DNA from: Lates calcarifer
Lineage: Eukaryota > Chordata > Actinopteri > Centropomidae
Assembly: GCF_001640805.2 (NCBI RefSeq)
Contig: NC_066847.1
Location: forward strand, 22,497,504-22,561,503
Length of the DNA: 64,000 nucleotides
Direction: 5' to 3'
Shown: positions 12,403 through 24,522 of the stretch, in pieces
Position numbering within the stretch: position 1 is the stretch's first letter
Layout: each line of letters begins with the position of its first letter
The notes under the pieces: model-generated
Seen by the model: only the letters and a program-made list of their open reading frames with translations
What the model was told of the DNA's origin: nothing
Database searches by the model: none
Program-made: the position numbers and the translations under genes

Positions 12403-15400
12403 CTACGAAGCTGCAGGAAGAGATTCAGGTTATTGTTTCAGTTTGTTTTGTACAAAAAAAAAAAAAAAAAAAAAAAAAAATAGGAAGGCATTTAACATCC
12501 ATAGTTATTGCTATAGAAGAAAGAAAAAAATATTTACGCCTTGGAACAGCTGATTCCACATCAGGACCCCTGGAACTAAGAAATGTTAAATGTTAGTTTG
12601 TGAAACAAAATTCTGCAACTGCATGTTGAATAAAGAGGGTCTGTGCAACCAAATGTTTAAAAAGCTAGAGAGATATTTTATTTATTTTACAGAAAACAAA
12701 ATTCTTCACAAATTTGCTTCATTTAATCTGACTTCTGCTTAACTTACCGTGACTTGTCGCTCTTCGAACAGGTACATTTCCGGCCTGTTGGGGAATACAC
12801 AAGAAAAATAATTATCCGAGTTTAAAACTGCCACTTTGCTGTTGCACGAAAGGATTAAGAGAAATCGGAAAATAATGGAAGTTACTGTAACAGTCAGTGG
12901 CATACCCCCAACACCAGCTTTTGTACTAAAATAAGAAGACATTACTCCAAGCTTTGATAGGTACATGAATAGCCAGTCTGGACTGCAATCCTTGGAAGGC
13001 TTTATAAGCTTACAGCCCAAGACTACATACATTCATATATCTAAATCACAGCCAAATTCAGATGTTTAAACTAAAAATACAGGAGCCAGTATATTGAATT
13101 TGTATCATGTGTAAGACCACAAAAGCATTTTAACATTTAACCTCTTTAACCACTCAAGTTTGCCAATGCAATTATAGAGTGAAACACAAAACTTCAGGCT
13201 CTTGAAAGCACACAGTAAGAGCAGTGTCTTAGGTTAATATTGATAAAATTAAAGAATATGGCTGGCCTTAACAGTGGATATCTGGTTATGGGCACTTCAC
13301 CGCATCGCCAACCGGTTAAAACAGGTTTCAGATATCCCAGTACATCCTGAGCTTCTCTGAAAATAATGAGCCTTATTTTTTCTTAGACTCAGATAGTAAT
13401 AATCCATGAAACATTGCTTGAGAGTTTGCTCATGGTTCATCGTAAACAAGCCACCCAAAGTGTAGGATGAGATGAATACTTGCCACAGAAGTTGGTGTTG
13501 CGAGGAAAATAGCGGGGGAATCCCAGACCAAGCTAGTGACCTACATACTCTGATGACTAAGAATAAAGCTGTGATCATTTTGAAAGGTAACACTCATCCT
13601 TAATTTACTCACTTTGCCACTGGGAGGCGCCAAAGGGTTTCTCTAGTTATCAGTGATGTGTTGTTTTTTTATATTTCCACGTGCAATATTGTAAATGCCA
13701 AACAATAAACTTCCAGGGTTTGTTCTCTTAAAGCTCTGTTTTATGCTCTGTCTCTGCCTTGGTAGCATGTGATGTCAATCAATTTTATCAATCAATTTTG
13801 GAGTGATAACAAGATTCACTGTTGTGATTTTTTGTTAGTGTGATGACTCTTCGACTTACATTTAGATTACGGATTGTGGCTTTGAAAGCCAGTTTATTGA
13901 TTGATTTATGTTTTTACCAGCTAGTTTGTGAATTCCACCACACATACCAACCTGTTCCACACACACACACACAGCTCACAGCTCTTCATACAGTACAGTA
14001 ATGGATTCCAGACTTATCCTGACTAATAGGAGCAGAGACAAAGTGTGGCAGTGTGTGGGTCCAGATGAATTATTTATTGGTTGGTTTTGGTTTCAGGGCT
14101 ACCACTGGCAGTAACAGCATGTGCTGGCACGTAGGAGGGAGAACCTTGGAAGGACACTATGAGTGAGGAAAAGGGGATAAGGTGTAAAGGTGCTGCTGTG
14201 ACACACTAGGCACAGGAGCGTCGACCGCTGAGATTGTGCAAGAAGCATCTGCGTGCCTTCCTGCCAGACCTCTGAGAGAAACAGAAGCCTGCTTGTTTTG
14301 CAGCGCTGTACAAATTTGGGGGACTGTGAGGCCAGCTCACACATACAGGGATCACGGTGTGCTGATGGTGACACCCGATGTTACACATCTGCTGTGCACT
14401 TAAGGCGGGGAAACACTTACTGACAATGAGGAAGATACCCAGGAGGAACAGGACCACTGCGAAAACCAGGCCACCGATTCTCAAAGATTCATAATCTGAA
14501 ATAGAAAAAAGTACTTAATATTGCTTGTAGTAATATATGGCAGCATATGAGAGCTGTCTGTTACAAAATACCATGAATTCAAAAGCCTTCTGAGGCATTT
14601 AACCGCATTTTGGTTCAAGAGCAGCATTGCAGAGATATTCTGCAACCCTCCTACTGGTCATGTTGGGACACCACAAATTCCGGTGAGCTGTAGTCACCAT
14701 AACTGTAAACACTACAGTCGACTTTAACTCTGTAGCTCTCCTAGTAAGGAAGGATATTATGGTGCAAAAGAAATCTGTCACAGATAACTGCTGCTTGCTA
14801 TATATCTAGAGTTATTATTATGAGGTAACCCTATAGACTACTACTACTGCTTTTGTTGTTACCAATACAAGTAGGGTCACAGCTTTGTTTACATGCATCA
14901 AGTATTATCTAGCCTTGTTAACTAGTAAGATGTCAACTAACTACACATATTAGCATTAGCATGACTAGCATGAATTAATCACTAGGTTTTTTTAACTGAG
15001 AGAAAGTTTATATAGATGACAAAAAATTGCATACTATCATTTTCAGGTTGTTTGGCTCTGAAGATTTTTTAGAGGCCTGAGGAGATATAAGTACCCAAAA
15101 CTTCATTAGAAAAAAGGCAAAATAGATAGACAGAAGTCAGAGAAAAATAAACATAATTTTTTTGTAACACAAATAGTTTTTTTCAGTGTTATCCCTGTTA
15201 ATATCTTCAGATATATCTTGGGACCTCCTGAGGGGTCCCACAGCCAAAGCTGGGAACCACTGCTTTAGTTCTAAAGTGCTAGAACTGAAGGCAATTGGAC
15301 AACTTTAGGCTTCTTCAAGACATTTGTCTAGGTGGTCCTGAGAGTTGTTGACTCTCAGAAGAGTGTCAAGTAGGTCCACATTTTGGATATATAGAACAGA

Positions 15401-18400
15401 TGGTTTGAGAGAGGAGTAAAAGAGGCCATCTAAGTCCATATGGAATGACCATTTTTGAACAGAGGTGGTAGCCTGTGACATCAACTATTAGCCACCTACA
15501 ATGTGGTCTTGGGGTCCTTACCCAGGCAATTTAACCCCTATACACCTGGAGCCATGTGATTCCAACAACTCACATGATAGGATGGGGCAACGACCCACCC
15601 ATGGGTAACACCTGGCATCGTGGGACCCTGACGACTCACATGACAACAGGGTGCATCAGTGACTCTCAGAATCAGAATCAGAATCAGACTTTATTGCCAA
15701 GTAAGTTTGCACATACAAGGAATTTGTCTCGGTATATTGTCACTAAAGGACAGTGATAGTTAAAAAAAAGAGCAAAAAGCAAAAACTATATTTACAAGGA
15801 ACATAAATATATACACAAGGAACATAAATATACATAATTAAAATGTAAAGTGCAGAGTGCAAATATTTGAAGGTGGCAGTGATTGTCCAGACAGATGTGC
15901 GTTAATGTAATGCATAGGTGTGTGTATAATAGTAATGTTGTGTATATAACATTAATCTCAGGACCACTTCCAAGATGTTAAATACCTGGGACTCCTCACC
16001 CGGCCTCTAGAACTAAGAACACCTTTCGGATAAAGGGTAAAACATCTGAGAGAAACATGAGAAACCAAAAAGAAGTCCAGTTGCCTTCAACCCTAGCAGT
16101 TAAGATTACCATCACCTTGATGACTGAGGACCTACACAGATACACTGCTTTAGTTAGGGCATAGGAAGTGGTTGGAAAGATAAAGCAGGAATGTTGAGAT
16201 TTGCTTACTGCCCAAAGAAATTGAATGAGAACAACTACACAATTGGTGGTTATTATTCATAAAATATCAATGCAGATGTTAAGTCCTTCCGTGCAGTCTA
16301 GCACCCTAGATGGAGTGAAAACCAAAGCACAGCGGACAGGATTAGAATCATTTGCAGTGGGACTACTCCAGAAGCTCGGCCTCGAGGTGAAAGTTTTCCA
16401 CCACTTGTAGAAAAACAAGTGGGAAAACGCAAGCTCATCCCGACCTCCCAGATGTTTCCTGTGCAGAGAGGTTAGCTATTAACGGACCGCATTCATCTGC
16501 TCAACACTCACCGTAATGAAAAGCGCTGTCATAGTCTGGTGGAAGAGAGAACAGAGAGAGGAGACAAATGAGAACCACATTTACCCACTGACACACTTCA
16601 GAGAGCACTCGTGCTATGACAGCTATTCAGCAGTTTTTAGGGCCTCAGTCATTCATCTACTCATTAGCCAGTTTGGTGGCAGTGCTAATTCATATGCCAG
16701 CTAAAATGAGTGTGCGGCTTATCTTAATTTGACTTTTCTAAGCTTCTATTCAAATAATACCCACCTTTGTCCTTGTCTGCCGCTGACGCTGTGGGGAAAA
16801 AAGAGAAGGAAAATCATTAGTCTTTAAAAGACATTCACATGGTTGTGTAGGTGCATGTCAGCAAATGGCAAAATTAGTAGTGGTGGGGCAAATTCACTCT
16901 CTGGGGAATGTGTACACACACCACCCTTATTCCCCCACTTGTATGTGAGAAAAAGCATACATACTGGGTTTTAATAATTCTACAAAGAGGATTAACTTAT
17001 GGAGAATGAATTCAGCAGAAATTCACAGGGATCACAGTCATGCAGTGATTTTGTCACATACACCAACTTTTACAATTAACATATACATTCCACTTTCTAT
17101 TGGTAAGAATCAACTTAGGAGAACTTACCATAATAGAAAAACTCAATATTACCGACTAAATGATTCTACTCTCCGTACCTTTGTTTACCTACTACATGTT
17201 TATTCTGTTGCCCCCATCTGTGTCCTGTCAGTAACGTGGGAAAGTACAGACCCCTCTGCTCTGTCACATCTCTGCTCCCATCTGGGAAAACATGTTGACC
17301 GCCTTCATGTTCAGCCTCCACTCTTTGAACTCTTGCTAGAGACTATACTGTATTTGGTACTAATCTAAATCGCAGTTGCTCCCGCATGTTTAGTAACATA
17401 AAGACAACAATGAGAATAATTAAAGAGGCAGGTTCAGTAGGTATACTAATGAAGACACAAAGCAGACATTATTTACATGAGCAAGAACGATGTAACCTTG
17501 GATTAGCACACAGGAGGTTACATAAATACTTTTCTGCTTGTGCTAGGCAACATTTCACATCATTAATGTGTTATTTTTACAGCTCTCTTTAAAATATTCA
17601 ACAGACAGTGAACAGCATTTTCTAAATGTCAGCCAGTCTTAGTAGCTGTGCATGTATGAGTATAAACCTTGACAACTGATGTTCAATACAGTAAAATGAA
17701 AATCAATGAAATCATTTCCAAGTGGAAGCAAACTTGAAGTGTACATTTGCCTCTTTCAATTTGTCTCAGCAGCTCCTCATCATAAATTTATTCTAAAGGC
17801 TGAGAGATTTTTCTGACACCTGAGAACTGTGTCCTTGATGTTTGTGATTTAATAAAGCCGGACATGAAATGTTATGAATGAGTATGATATGGTTGAAACT
17901 CTCGAGTCAGTAATATTTTATACACTGTGTTGCGTCCTATTTACTGCAGAGTAAAGAGCTTGAGTTAACTTTGACCTCATTATCAGGCAGTAAATACTAA
18001 GTTAGCTTCTTCTTCTGTGAAGTAAAAACACATTTTACAATATTGGTTTTGACAAGCCACAGGAAATACAGTCTAACAGAGGAGATAAAAAATCCCTTAG
18101 TGTAGGCAAATCTGCTTAACATCAAGCTCAACTGATGGCATGCAGCATACACAGAGAAATGAACCAAAGACCAGGGCCTGCATTAACAACGGAAAACTTG
18201 GCAGCAGTCAAAATAAATGATTATTCAAAGTACAGTCTGAGGAAACATTTACACTATTCTGACATGGCCTTTTCTCACAGCAAGAACACTGACATAAAAT
18301 GGAAAATATTAAATGTAACTTATGCTGAAAACAATACTGCTGTAATGCTAACCATAACAAGGTTTTTTACACATTTGACCAAAGAAAGTGCAATGGCGAG

Positions 18401-18710
18401 CAGCCAGACCAAATAAGTGAGCGCCGGAAAACCAAAAGAAATTGAGATTTCAAAAGGCCATGCATCGCCAGTGACCTCTCTAATGCAGCAAACTTACCCA
18501 ACATTTCCCTGCCAAATGCTGATCCTGTTACAGAGACACATCAGCTCATTTAGCACGGAGGGATTTAAGATAAAGCTACAGAAAGGGGAAGCAACTGAAG
18601 GTTTCAAGAGAGGGAACATCGTAAAAGCTGCTGAACACTGAATGAAAGGTGAACTCACCAAGCGCAGGAGCCAACCAGGAGCTGAATGCCACCAACACCA
18701 CGAGATCCAT
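12403..18710 (-). CDS. fxyd6: FXYD-domain ion transport regulator, FXYD6-like
   Basis: Type I single-pass regulator of Na,K-ATPase. Coding exons on the minus strand: 18659-18710, 16765-16788, 16512-16535, 14421-14495, 12748-12784, 12538-12569, 12403-12410, total 252 bases and 83 residues. Residues 1-20 are a signal peptide (MDLVVLVAFSSWLAPALASA) with an A-S-A cleavage site very like FXYD6. A short acidic ectodomain contains AFHYDYESLRIGG; the transmembrane segment is GLVFAVVLFLLGIFLIVS, nearly identical to FXYD6. Then come SRKCTCSK, the expected cytosolic cysteines, and a short tail. The residue before F-x-Y-D is Ala instead of Pro. Two exons have only 24 bases. The last two exons (tail GPDVESAVPRPS) are the least certain. 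A 5' UTR exon precedes the start codon, because an acceptor lies five bases upstream of it. Confidence 0.85.
12454..12480. repeat. Poly(A) tract (poly(T) on the gene strand)
   Basis: Twenty-seven consecutive A on the plus strand in the last intron of the FXYD6-like gene, about 45 bases before its final acceptor in transcript direction, where it acts as a long pyrimidine tract. Confidence 0.95.
15063..15265. repeat. Possible hAT-type transposon fragment
   Basis: The plus-strand string GGGTCCCACAGCCAAAGCTGGGAACCACTG near 15234-15262 reads in reverse as CAGTGGTTCCCAGC..., the typical terminus of hAT-family elements common in vertebrate genomes. The other terminus was not found and the extent toward 15063 is a guess. 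It lies in the large FXYD6-like intron between the exons at 14421-14495 and 16512-16535. Confidence 0.4.
15665..15960. repeat. Non-LTR retroposon tail-like repeat
   Basis: Repeated AGAATC units (15667-15690) are followed by CTTTATTGCCAAGTAAGTTTGCACATACAAGGAATTTG, a string I recognise as a widely dispersed fish repeat, probably the 3' part of a LINE or SINE. The AT-rich part after it may belong to the same insertion. It lies in the FXYD6-like intron. Confidence 0.55.
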
Positions 18711-21220
18711 TATACCTACTGATAAGAAAGGAGCATGCAAAGCAGATATTAATAATGAGAAGTAATAAATGTCTCAGAGGCAATGTGCTCACATTTTGCG
18801 GCATTATTGTTTTATGAGGGTATTGGGCTGAAGTGACCTACAGATAAACTTCCTAACGTACTAACTCACTCCAGAATAACTACACCTAATTAAACTGCCT
18901 TGCTTAACAGAGAGGACCCTGTTTTCAAACTTTTCCGCAACTCACCTCTAATACCTCCCAGAATCTACAAAACAGTCGGTCAGTTTTCCAGAACAGCAGA
19001 TAAGAAATAGGAGAACATGCTTTATTTTCCAACCTGTTTATGTGGATTAAACTGCAGCTGTAAACGATACTGTTAACGGAACATTCCAGCAAAAAGAACA
19101 GTCAAAATCAAAGCAGAAGAGGCTGAGATATGCTGTTTTTGTGACTTTTAGTAGGGTCATGCTCTAAAAAATGGATCCCACATTTCTAATAATGTAACTG
19201 GATTAAGTGTTTCATTAAATCCCACTGTTATTTGTTTTAAACTTTAGAGAGCTCCCTCCAGACCCACAGAGGATATTATACAACTGCTCTCACAGGCTGA
19301 ATGATACTCAGACTAAATTTTATGTGATAAAATTGGTGGAGTAACCCTTTAATAAGACCTAACAGGGAAGCTCTATTTTGCTTAGCTGCTACATAACAGG
19401 ATCACTTATGGTATCAAGATGTGTGCATTTATAATATAGCCTCATGACTGGGTAAGGGAAGAGGGTCTATTTCAGGCTCTGCACCTCAAAACATGAGGAC
19501 TGGCAGTTGAGGGGTAAGAGGCAAGACTGGTGTTGAGTTGCACTCGATATTTGGTCAGTGGGTCTGGATTGGTTTTGCTGGGTCAACCAATTTACACATG
19601 GAGCATGACCCTCCTTAGGCTGTTTTTCTGTCTATATATTATCAAGGACATTCTTTAGGATTCTCTTACACCCGTATGTTGGGTAAGGTTCCACAACCAG
19701 ACTCGAGCTGGGAAGCAAGGGTCGCAGAAGGTCTGCAATTTAAGGACACTGCATGACCAAAGAGCATGCCGTTTGCAGTTTCCTCAGCCTCACAGCCACA
19801 TTATACCTACATAATCCTGAGACGTGGCAATAAAAATGTGATTGCAGGTACACACATCTTTTAGCTTCACACTTGCAGAAAATCTAAGCCATGGTATAAA
19901 AAAATGTTTTGCATTTCAAAGATCAAAGCCTACAGTAGCGGAGCCAAGGTTTCCCTCCCTGGCCCAAAGCACTGCTGGAGATTCATGCATGACTAGAGAG
20001 GGGGTGTGAACATGGAAGTGTAGTGAAGAGAAATGAACACTTCAACCCTGGGAGCAGGATTAACAACAAAGGCCTGCCAATCAGGTTTAATCAAACAAAT
20101 ACAGAGTGAGTTATTCTAACAAGAACCAATCCAATAATCTTGTTTGTTAGCCTTCTGAGTGATATAGAGGAATATAATGGGCAGGCAGCAAAGAAGCACA
20201 TGAAGGAACACTTTAAAAATTAATTAGCATGGATTAAAATAAAGTGGGGACAGTTTGTAATTAGAGGGGGAAAGGCTTGCTTACATTAACCCTTATAAAC
20301 AACCCCCATATAGAAGAGCAGTTACACTGCAAATACATGTATTATCGCTGCACAGCAGGAAGGTTCTTTAGACTGAGGTTTAGGTTTTTCTCAGACAGTG
20401 CAGCGAGTTCTCGTTGTTGTTATCGCCAATTAACGCGATACAGATTGGAGAACGTCTCATAAATTGCTGGCAACAGTTTCGCTGGCAGCGCTCAATACAA
20501 AACTGTGTCAGTAAATTCCACTCAACTTCTCAGATGCCGTGGCGTTTCTAGGCAGCATAACACCGTGCCAACAAAATGAAAGTGGAAAAACACTTCCACA
20601 TAATCAAAGTAACACACCGGTAAGTGGGAAAATAAATGAAGACACGTTAAACTTAAGCGCCTTTAGTGAGAGAAACATAAGCGGTGGCTTCATGTAATTC
20701 AACGGTCACATGTCCACAAAGGCATTTACAGTTGGAAGTTGGGGGTTGGTTGGCAGTCGTGCTGTGGAAACCGGCTAAAAAAACAAGTAAAGGGAAACTT
20801 CTGTAAGACAAAAAGCATGTGGAGACAAAGTATTTAAGAAGTCTTCAGGTGCAGATTTTAGTCTAATCTGACATTTCTAGTCGCAACTACATGACAAATA
20901 CATCTCAGAAAATGCATTAATTGCATGGGAGCTCAGAAGTGGACTTTTAAATGAACTTACCGAGTATCAGCCTCCTATAAACTCTAAATGTGAGTTTTTT
21001 TTCCGCCCAGTGAGCCGAAATTTGCTTAAAAGTTTCCCCCTGATAACTTTAGCTAAGAAAGAAAATATGAAATGCAAAAGCTTCTCTTGTGAGCATAAAC
21101 AAATTCAAAGCACTGATTAAAAATGAATTATTCTGTGTTGCATTCTGCTCGGTCCTCGGCTTGCACCAAGTAAAAGCACTGTTCCTCCTTGGTCTTGACT
21201 CAGGAATGAGAAAACAGAGG

Positions 21221-21229
21221 GGGGCGGGG
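21221..21229. promoter_or_regulatory. GC box near the presumed FXYD6-like promoter
   Basis: GGGGCGGGG, an Sp1-type site, upstream of the probable minus-strand 5' UTR exon starting at 20961. Its assignment to this gene rests on position only. Confidence 0.35.
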
Positions 21230-21266
21230 TGCTTGTGCGAGCGCTCAGACATTTCAAGTTACTCCC

Positions 21267-21271
<5 letters not shown>

Positions 21272-21302
<31 letters not shown>
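21272..21302. repeat. Poly(A) tract
   Basis: Thirty-one consecutive A followed by GAAGAAGAA, within the presumed promoter region of the FXYD6-like gene. It may be the tail of an old retroposon. Confidence 0.9.
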
Positions 21303-21304
<2 letters not shown>

Positions 21305-21982
21305 AGAAGAAAAATCACCCTGCGTAGAGGTAAACAACACAAGCAGAGCCACAGTTCAGTTCAGTGCTACCGTAAGAGGAGAGATTATTCCCATGCGGTT
21401 TGGTGCTAGCACTGAAGCACTAATAGTAAAGCATGACTTCATAATGAACTGTAAATCATGCTCATTTCCAGCCTACAGCCAAATATAAGATACACAAGCA
21501 GCATCAAACTGCGAGTCTGTTGTACCACTGGTTGTAAGTTACAGACTTTGGAAAGTGGCTCAGTGCAGTGAAGTGAAAGCATTAACACTACAGTGTGCTT
21601 TCACGGCCAGAGCAGTCTGTCAGTGAGATACAGTTTTCTCTCAGCTATATGAAAACTGTCTTCCCAAGGTCTCTCCCACACCAAAGTGCCAGATTCTCCC
21701 CTCCACTGGTAGCAAACACAGAGCTGGGTGGAATTTTGTGCTTTTCTTTCCCCCCTACTACACCAAGGACCTTTAGTGCAGTTAGCTTATCGAGACATCA
21801 AGTTTACACAAGGTTTCTTCTTTCATTGGAAGAAACCACACACACACACTATCCATATAAGAGTCATGCATTTCTAATTTAGACTGTTCTTCAGAAACCA
21901 CTCTAGAGATTTTGAGAGATACTGTGTAAATTCTTTGGGGATAATCACAAATAACTTAAGCACACCATATAATGAAAAGGTA

Positions 21983-21988
21983 TTTATT
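21983..21988 (-). terminator. Candidate polyadenylation signal of the first FCGBP-like gene
   Basis: AATAAA on the minus strand, about 500 bases beyond the proposed spliced stop codon at 22484-22486. It is the nearest such signal noticed. Confidence 0.4.
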
Positions 21989-22483
21989 GCTCAGAAATAT
22001 AAGGAGAACACATTTTGTAAAACATACACATACATATTTTTTAAAACTAGACAAGTATAATAGGGCAGGTAAAAGACTTGTGACTTCTTGTTTACAGCTG
22101 GAGTTATGCAGAAAAGAAATGCTATACATTCCTTCTCCACTAGATGGAGATGTTGGTCAAGAATGAGCCAGATGTTTTTCCAACTCCAATATGAACAATA
22201 GAGGAGTAGACCCTCCAGTAAACAACCAAAACCCATTTTCATGAATCAAGAGGAAGCGTAGAATTAAGATGAGTAAGACTGGTTGTAAACAAGCAACTTT
22301 AGCTGAACGACTTCACATTCTTCTTCGCCCTGTTTAATGGGGGGTAAAAAGCAGGGATGTAAGCCACATTCTACAGCTGTTTTCTTACACCAGGAAACAT
22401 CAAGTTCATAGCTTTGAGAGGAAACAACTTTAGTTTTTTACCTAAACAGCAGATGCTTTCTATCAAGGGCAGGGCCAACATCT

Positions 22484-24522
22484 CTACAGGCCACTGAAAT
22501 GAAAAAGAAAAGAGAAAAAAAATGCAGTCAATGGGCACTGGAACAAAGTAAAGTCATGTTCACTCAGGCACAACAGAGATTACAAGGAACACTTCTGAAC
22601 ATTGTATTTTAAAGGCAAATGGAGGAGCAGCATTTATTCTGGGGGGTATTTTCCTGTGTTGCTTGGGGTGTGGTATTGAGAAAATTCCTAAAACTACCAC
22701 CTTGAATGGGGGGGGCAAAACTTAATTCTCCAAGGGACTGACTTAAGGCTAGAACACAGAACTAAAGATGAGGGCTCAAATTAATATTGCACCCAGATGA
22801 GTCTTAAGTGTCCTTGGATGACAAGCAGTGATTGGATTGCAAGCTTGGTAGCTTTTGATGGCCATGCCTGTCAGCCTCACCTGCTTTTTAATCAGTAATT
22901 ACCATAGGGGATTCTCTGGCATTTCTTAATTAAATTGGATCAAATGCAATTAAAAACCACACTCTCATTCCTTTAAAAGGGCTCTGTGGAGTCCTTGTTT
23001 AGTTCTTTCTGTTAAGAGAATAAGCGGTTGAATGGTCATAGCACCGTCCCATCTCTTGCTGATCTGTACTTGATTATTTCAGTGGTCAAATTAAGTTTGC
23101 AGTTTGCATAATAAAGGGCAAGATGGAGTTCAAGATTAAAACTTCTACTCTAACTGGAATTGTAGGTTAAAAGCGTAGATGAGCAGGCAGAGTTGTTATG
23201 CTGTTAAAACAATTAAAGTTAACATCAGGAGCAATGTGATGAGAGCATGTAGCGTAGCAAAGGACTATCATAATCATAGCACTATATTCAGCAATGTATC
23301 TTTGCCCATTACATTAATACAGGGGGAATGTTACAGTATGTCTCTCATACACTCACCATCTAGAAAAGTCCCCAGAGCTCCAGGAGCCGACAACCACAGA
23401 CACATCAGTGGTAATTTTCCCATCTGCAGTCGTCATATCATCTTTGGAGTTGTTATTGTAGTTGCCACAGGCGCCGCACACTTTACCGGACAGGGAGCTG
23501 TCAACGATGACAGTGACCTCCTGTGAAATTGAGTAGGTGACCCGCACAGCAGACGCCCTCTCGATGATGACAGTCTTCTCTGAGATTTTGACAGACAGTT
23601 CACCCGTCACTTTGCTGGGAAGAGACACTTTCCTGCCGTTTACCTGGACGACATGAAGACGGGGAAAGTAGAAGAAGAAACCCAAAATCAGTTGAGAAAG
23701 AAGAAAAAAATTACTATCATGGCTAAACAAGTCTTTATCCCTTCCACCTCTTCTCACCCAGGTCACATGCTGGCTGTTCACCGCGACGACGGCCTCCTTG
23801 AAGAACACGTACACAGTGGCGACTGCTGGAGACGCCCCTTTGCTGCAGATCCTGACGTCCACAACTACGCGGAACCACAGCTCAGCTTTCTCGTCGCACA
23901 GAGACGCCACTTCAAATGCTCCTTGAGCTCCTATGGCTCCGGTCATGCCGTCAAAGGAGCTGATGTGGCCGACTTGGCTGATGCTGCAGTGGCCCTGTAT
24001 GACGTGGCAACCTCTGACCCCGTTTCTCACACCACAAACCTCCCGACTGCCACAGGACAGCTTTTCACACTTCACGTTACCAGAGGCCTGGCACACACAC
24101 TTAGACTTACAGTCTTTGTCCACCACTGCTTGGCCCACCTGGAAACACACATTGTGTATGATGCAAGTTATCTTCCAGTTTGGTGAATAATGTGTAAATA
24201 CAAGACAAGAATAGAAAGTATTAGTCATTTTTATGGGCTGGCTGTATTTTTTTATGACTATCTTTCAATTTTAGCACAGTTACTGTGTGTGACAACAAAG
24301 TAAAATCTCAGCACAATTTTACCGTCAGATATTTGCCGTCGTACACACACCCACAGTTTTCCAAGGGAACACATTGGACGCCATCAAACACAAAGCTGCC
24401 ATCACATTGGCATCCTTCAAAACAGCTTTCAGAGCAGGAAAATGGGTAAATAAAACTGGCACAGGTCCCACCACAGGTGTCGGCACACACCTCGTAGTGA
24501 CTGTGTGGAGGACATGAAGCAG
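22484..24522 (-). other. Terminal VWD module 7 and C-terminus, paralogue 1
   Basis: Exons 24323-24522 (200 bases, TIL), 23758-24138 (381, first VWD half), 23357-23643 (287, second half) and a proposed last exon with ten coding bases 22484-22493. GDPH is replaced by QVGH and the CxxC motif is [14 protein letters not shown]. There is no C8. Reading straight on gives a TGA at 23353-23355, but the donor ATG|GTGAGTG and the acceptor TTTCATTTCAG at 22494 suggest splicing to a stop a few codons later (ending SRCGL). Confidence 0.72.

Larger units (their letters stand above)
18711..21983. other. FXYD6-like 5' region and spacer to the FCGBP-like gene
   Basis: No protein-coding gene seen. A strong minus-strand donor (GTAAGT) at 20960 bounds a probable 5' UTR exon from 20961 upward. 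Above it lie a GC box (GGGGCGGGG, 21221-21229), a consensus AP-1 heptamer (TGACTCA, 21196-21202) and a 31-base A-run (21272-21302), so the FXYD6-like promoter is probably near 21000-21250. Sequence around 19080-19360, ending TGGTGGAGTAACCCTTTA, resembles a dispersed fish repeat, but its ends were not found. Confidence 0.45.

Noticed and set aside
12122..12410. Longer FXYD6-like C-terminus using a GC donor at 12539 and the frame 12122-12352
   Set aside because: It would add a long hydrophobic tail unlike any FXYD protein; a GT donor two bases on gives a short tail and stop.
14206..14420. Alternative cytoplasmic tail for the FXYD6-like protein by reading on from the transmembrane exon
   Set aside because: The exon 14421-14495 has a good GTAAGT donor, and the exon at 12748-12784 supplies the expected SRKCTCSK; the read-through lacks FXYD features.
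23653..24186. 177-residue plus-strand open frame
   Set aside because: Antisense to the exon 23758-24138; no recognisable motif.
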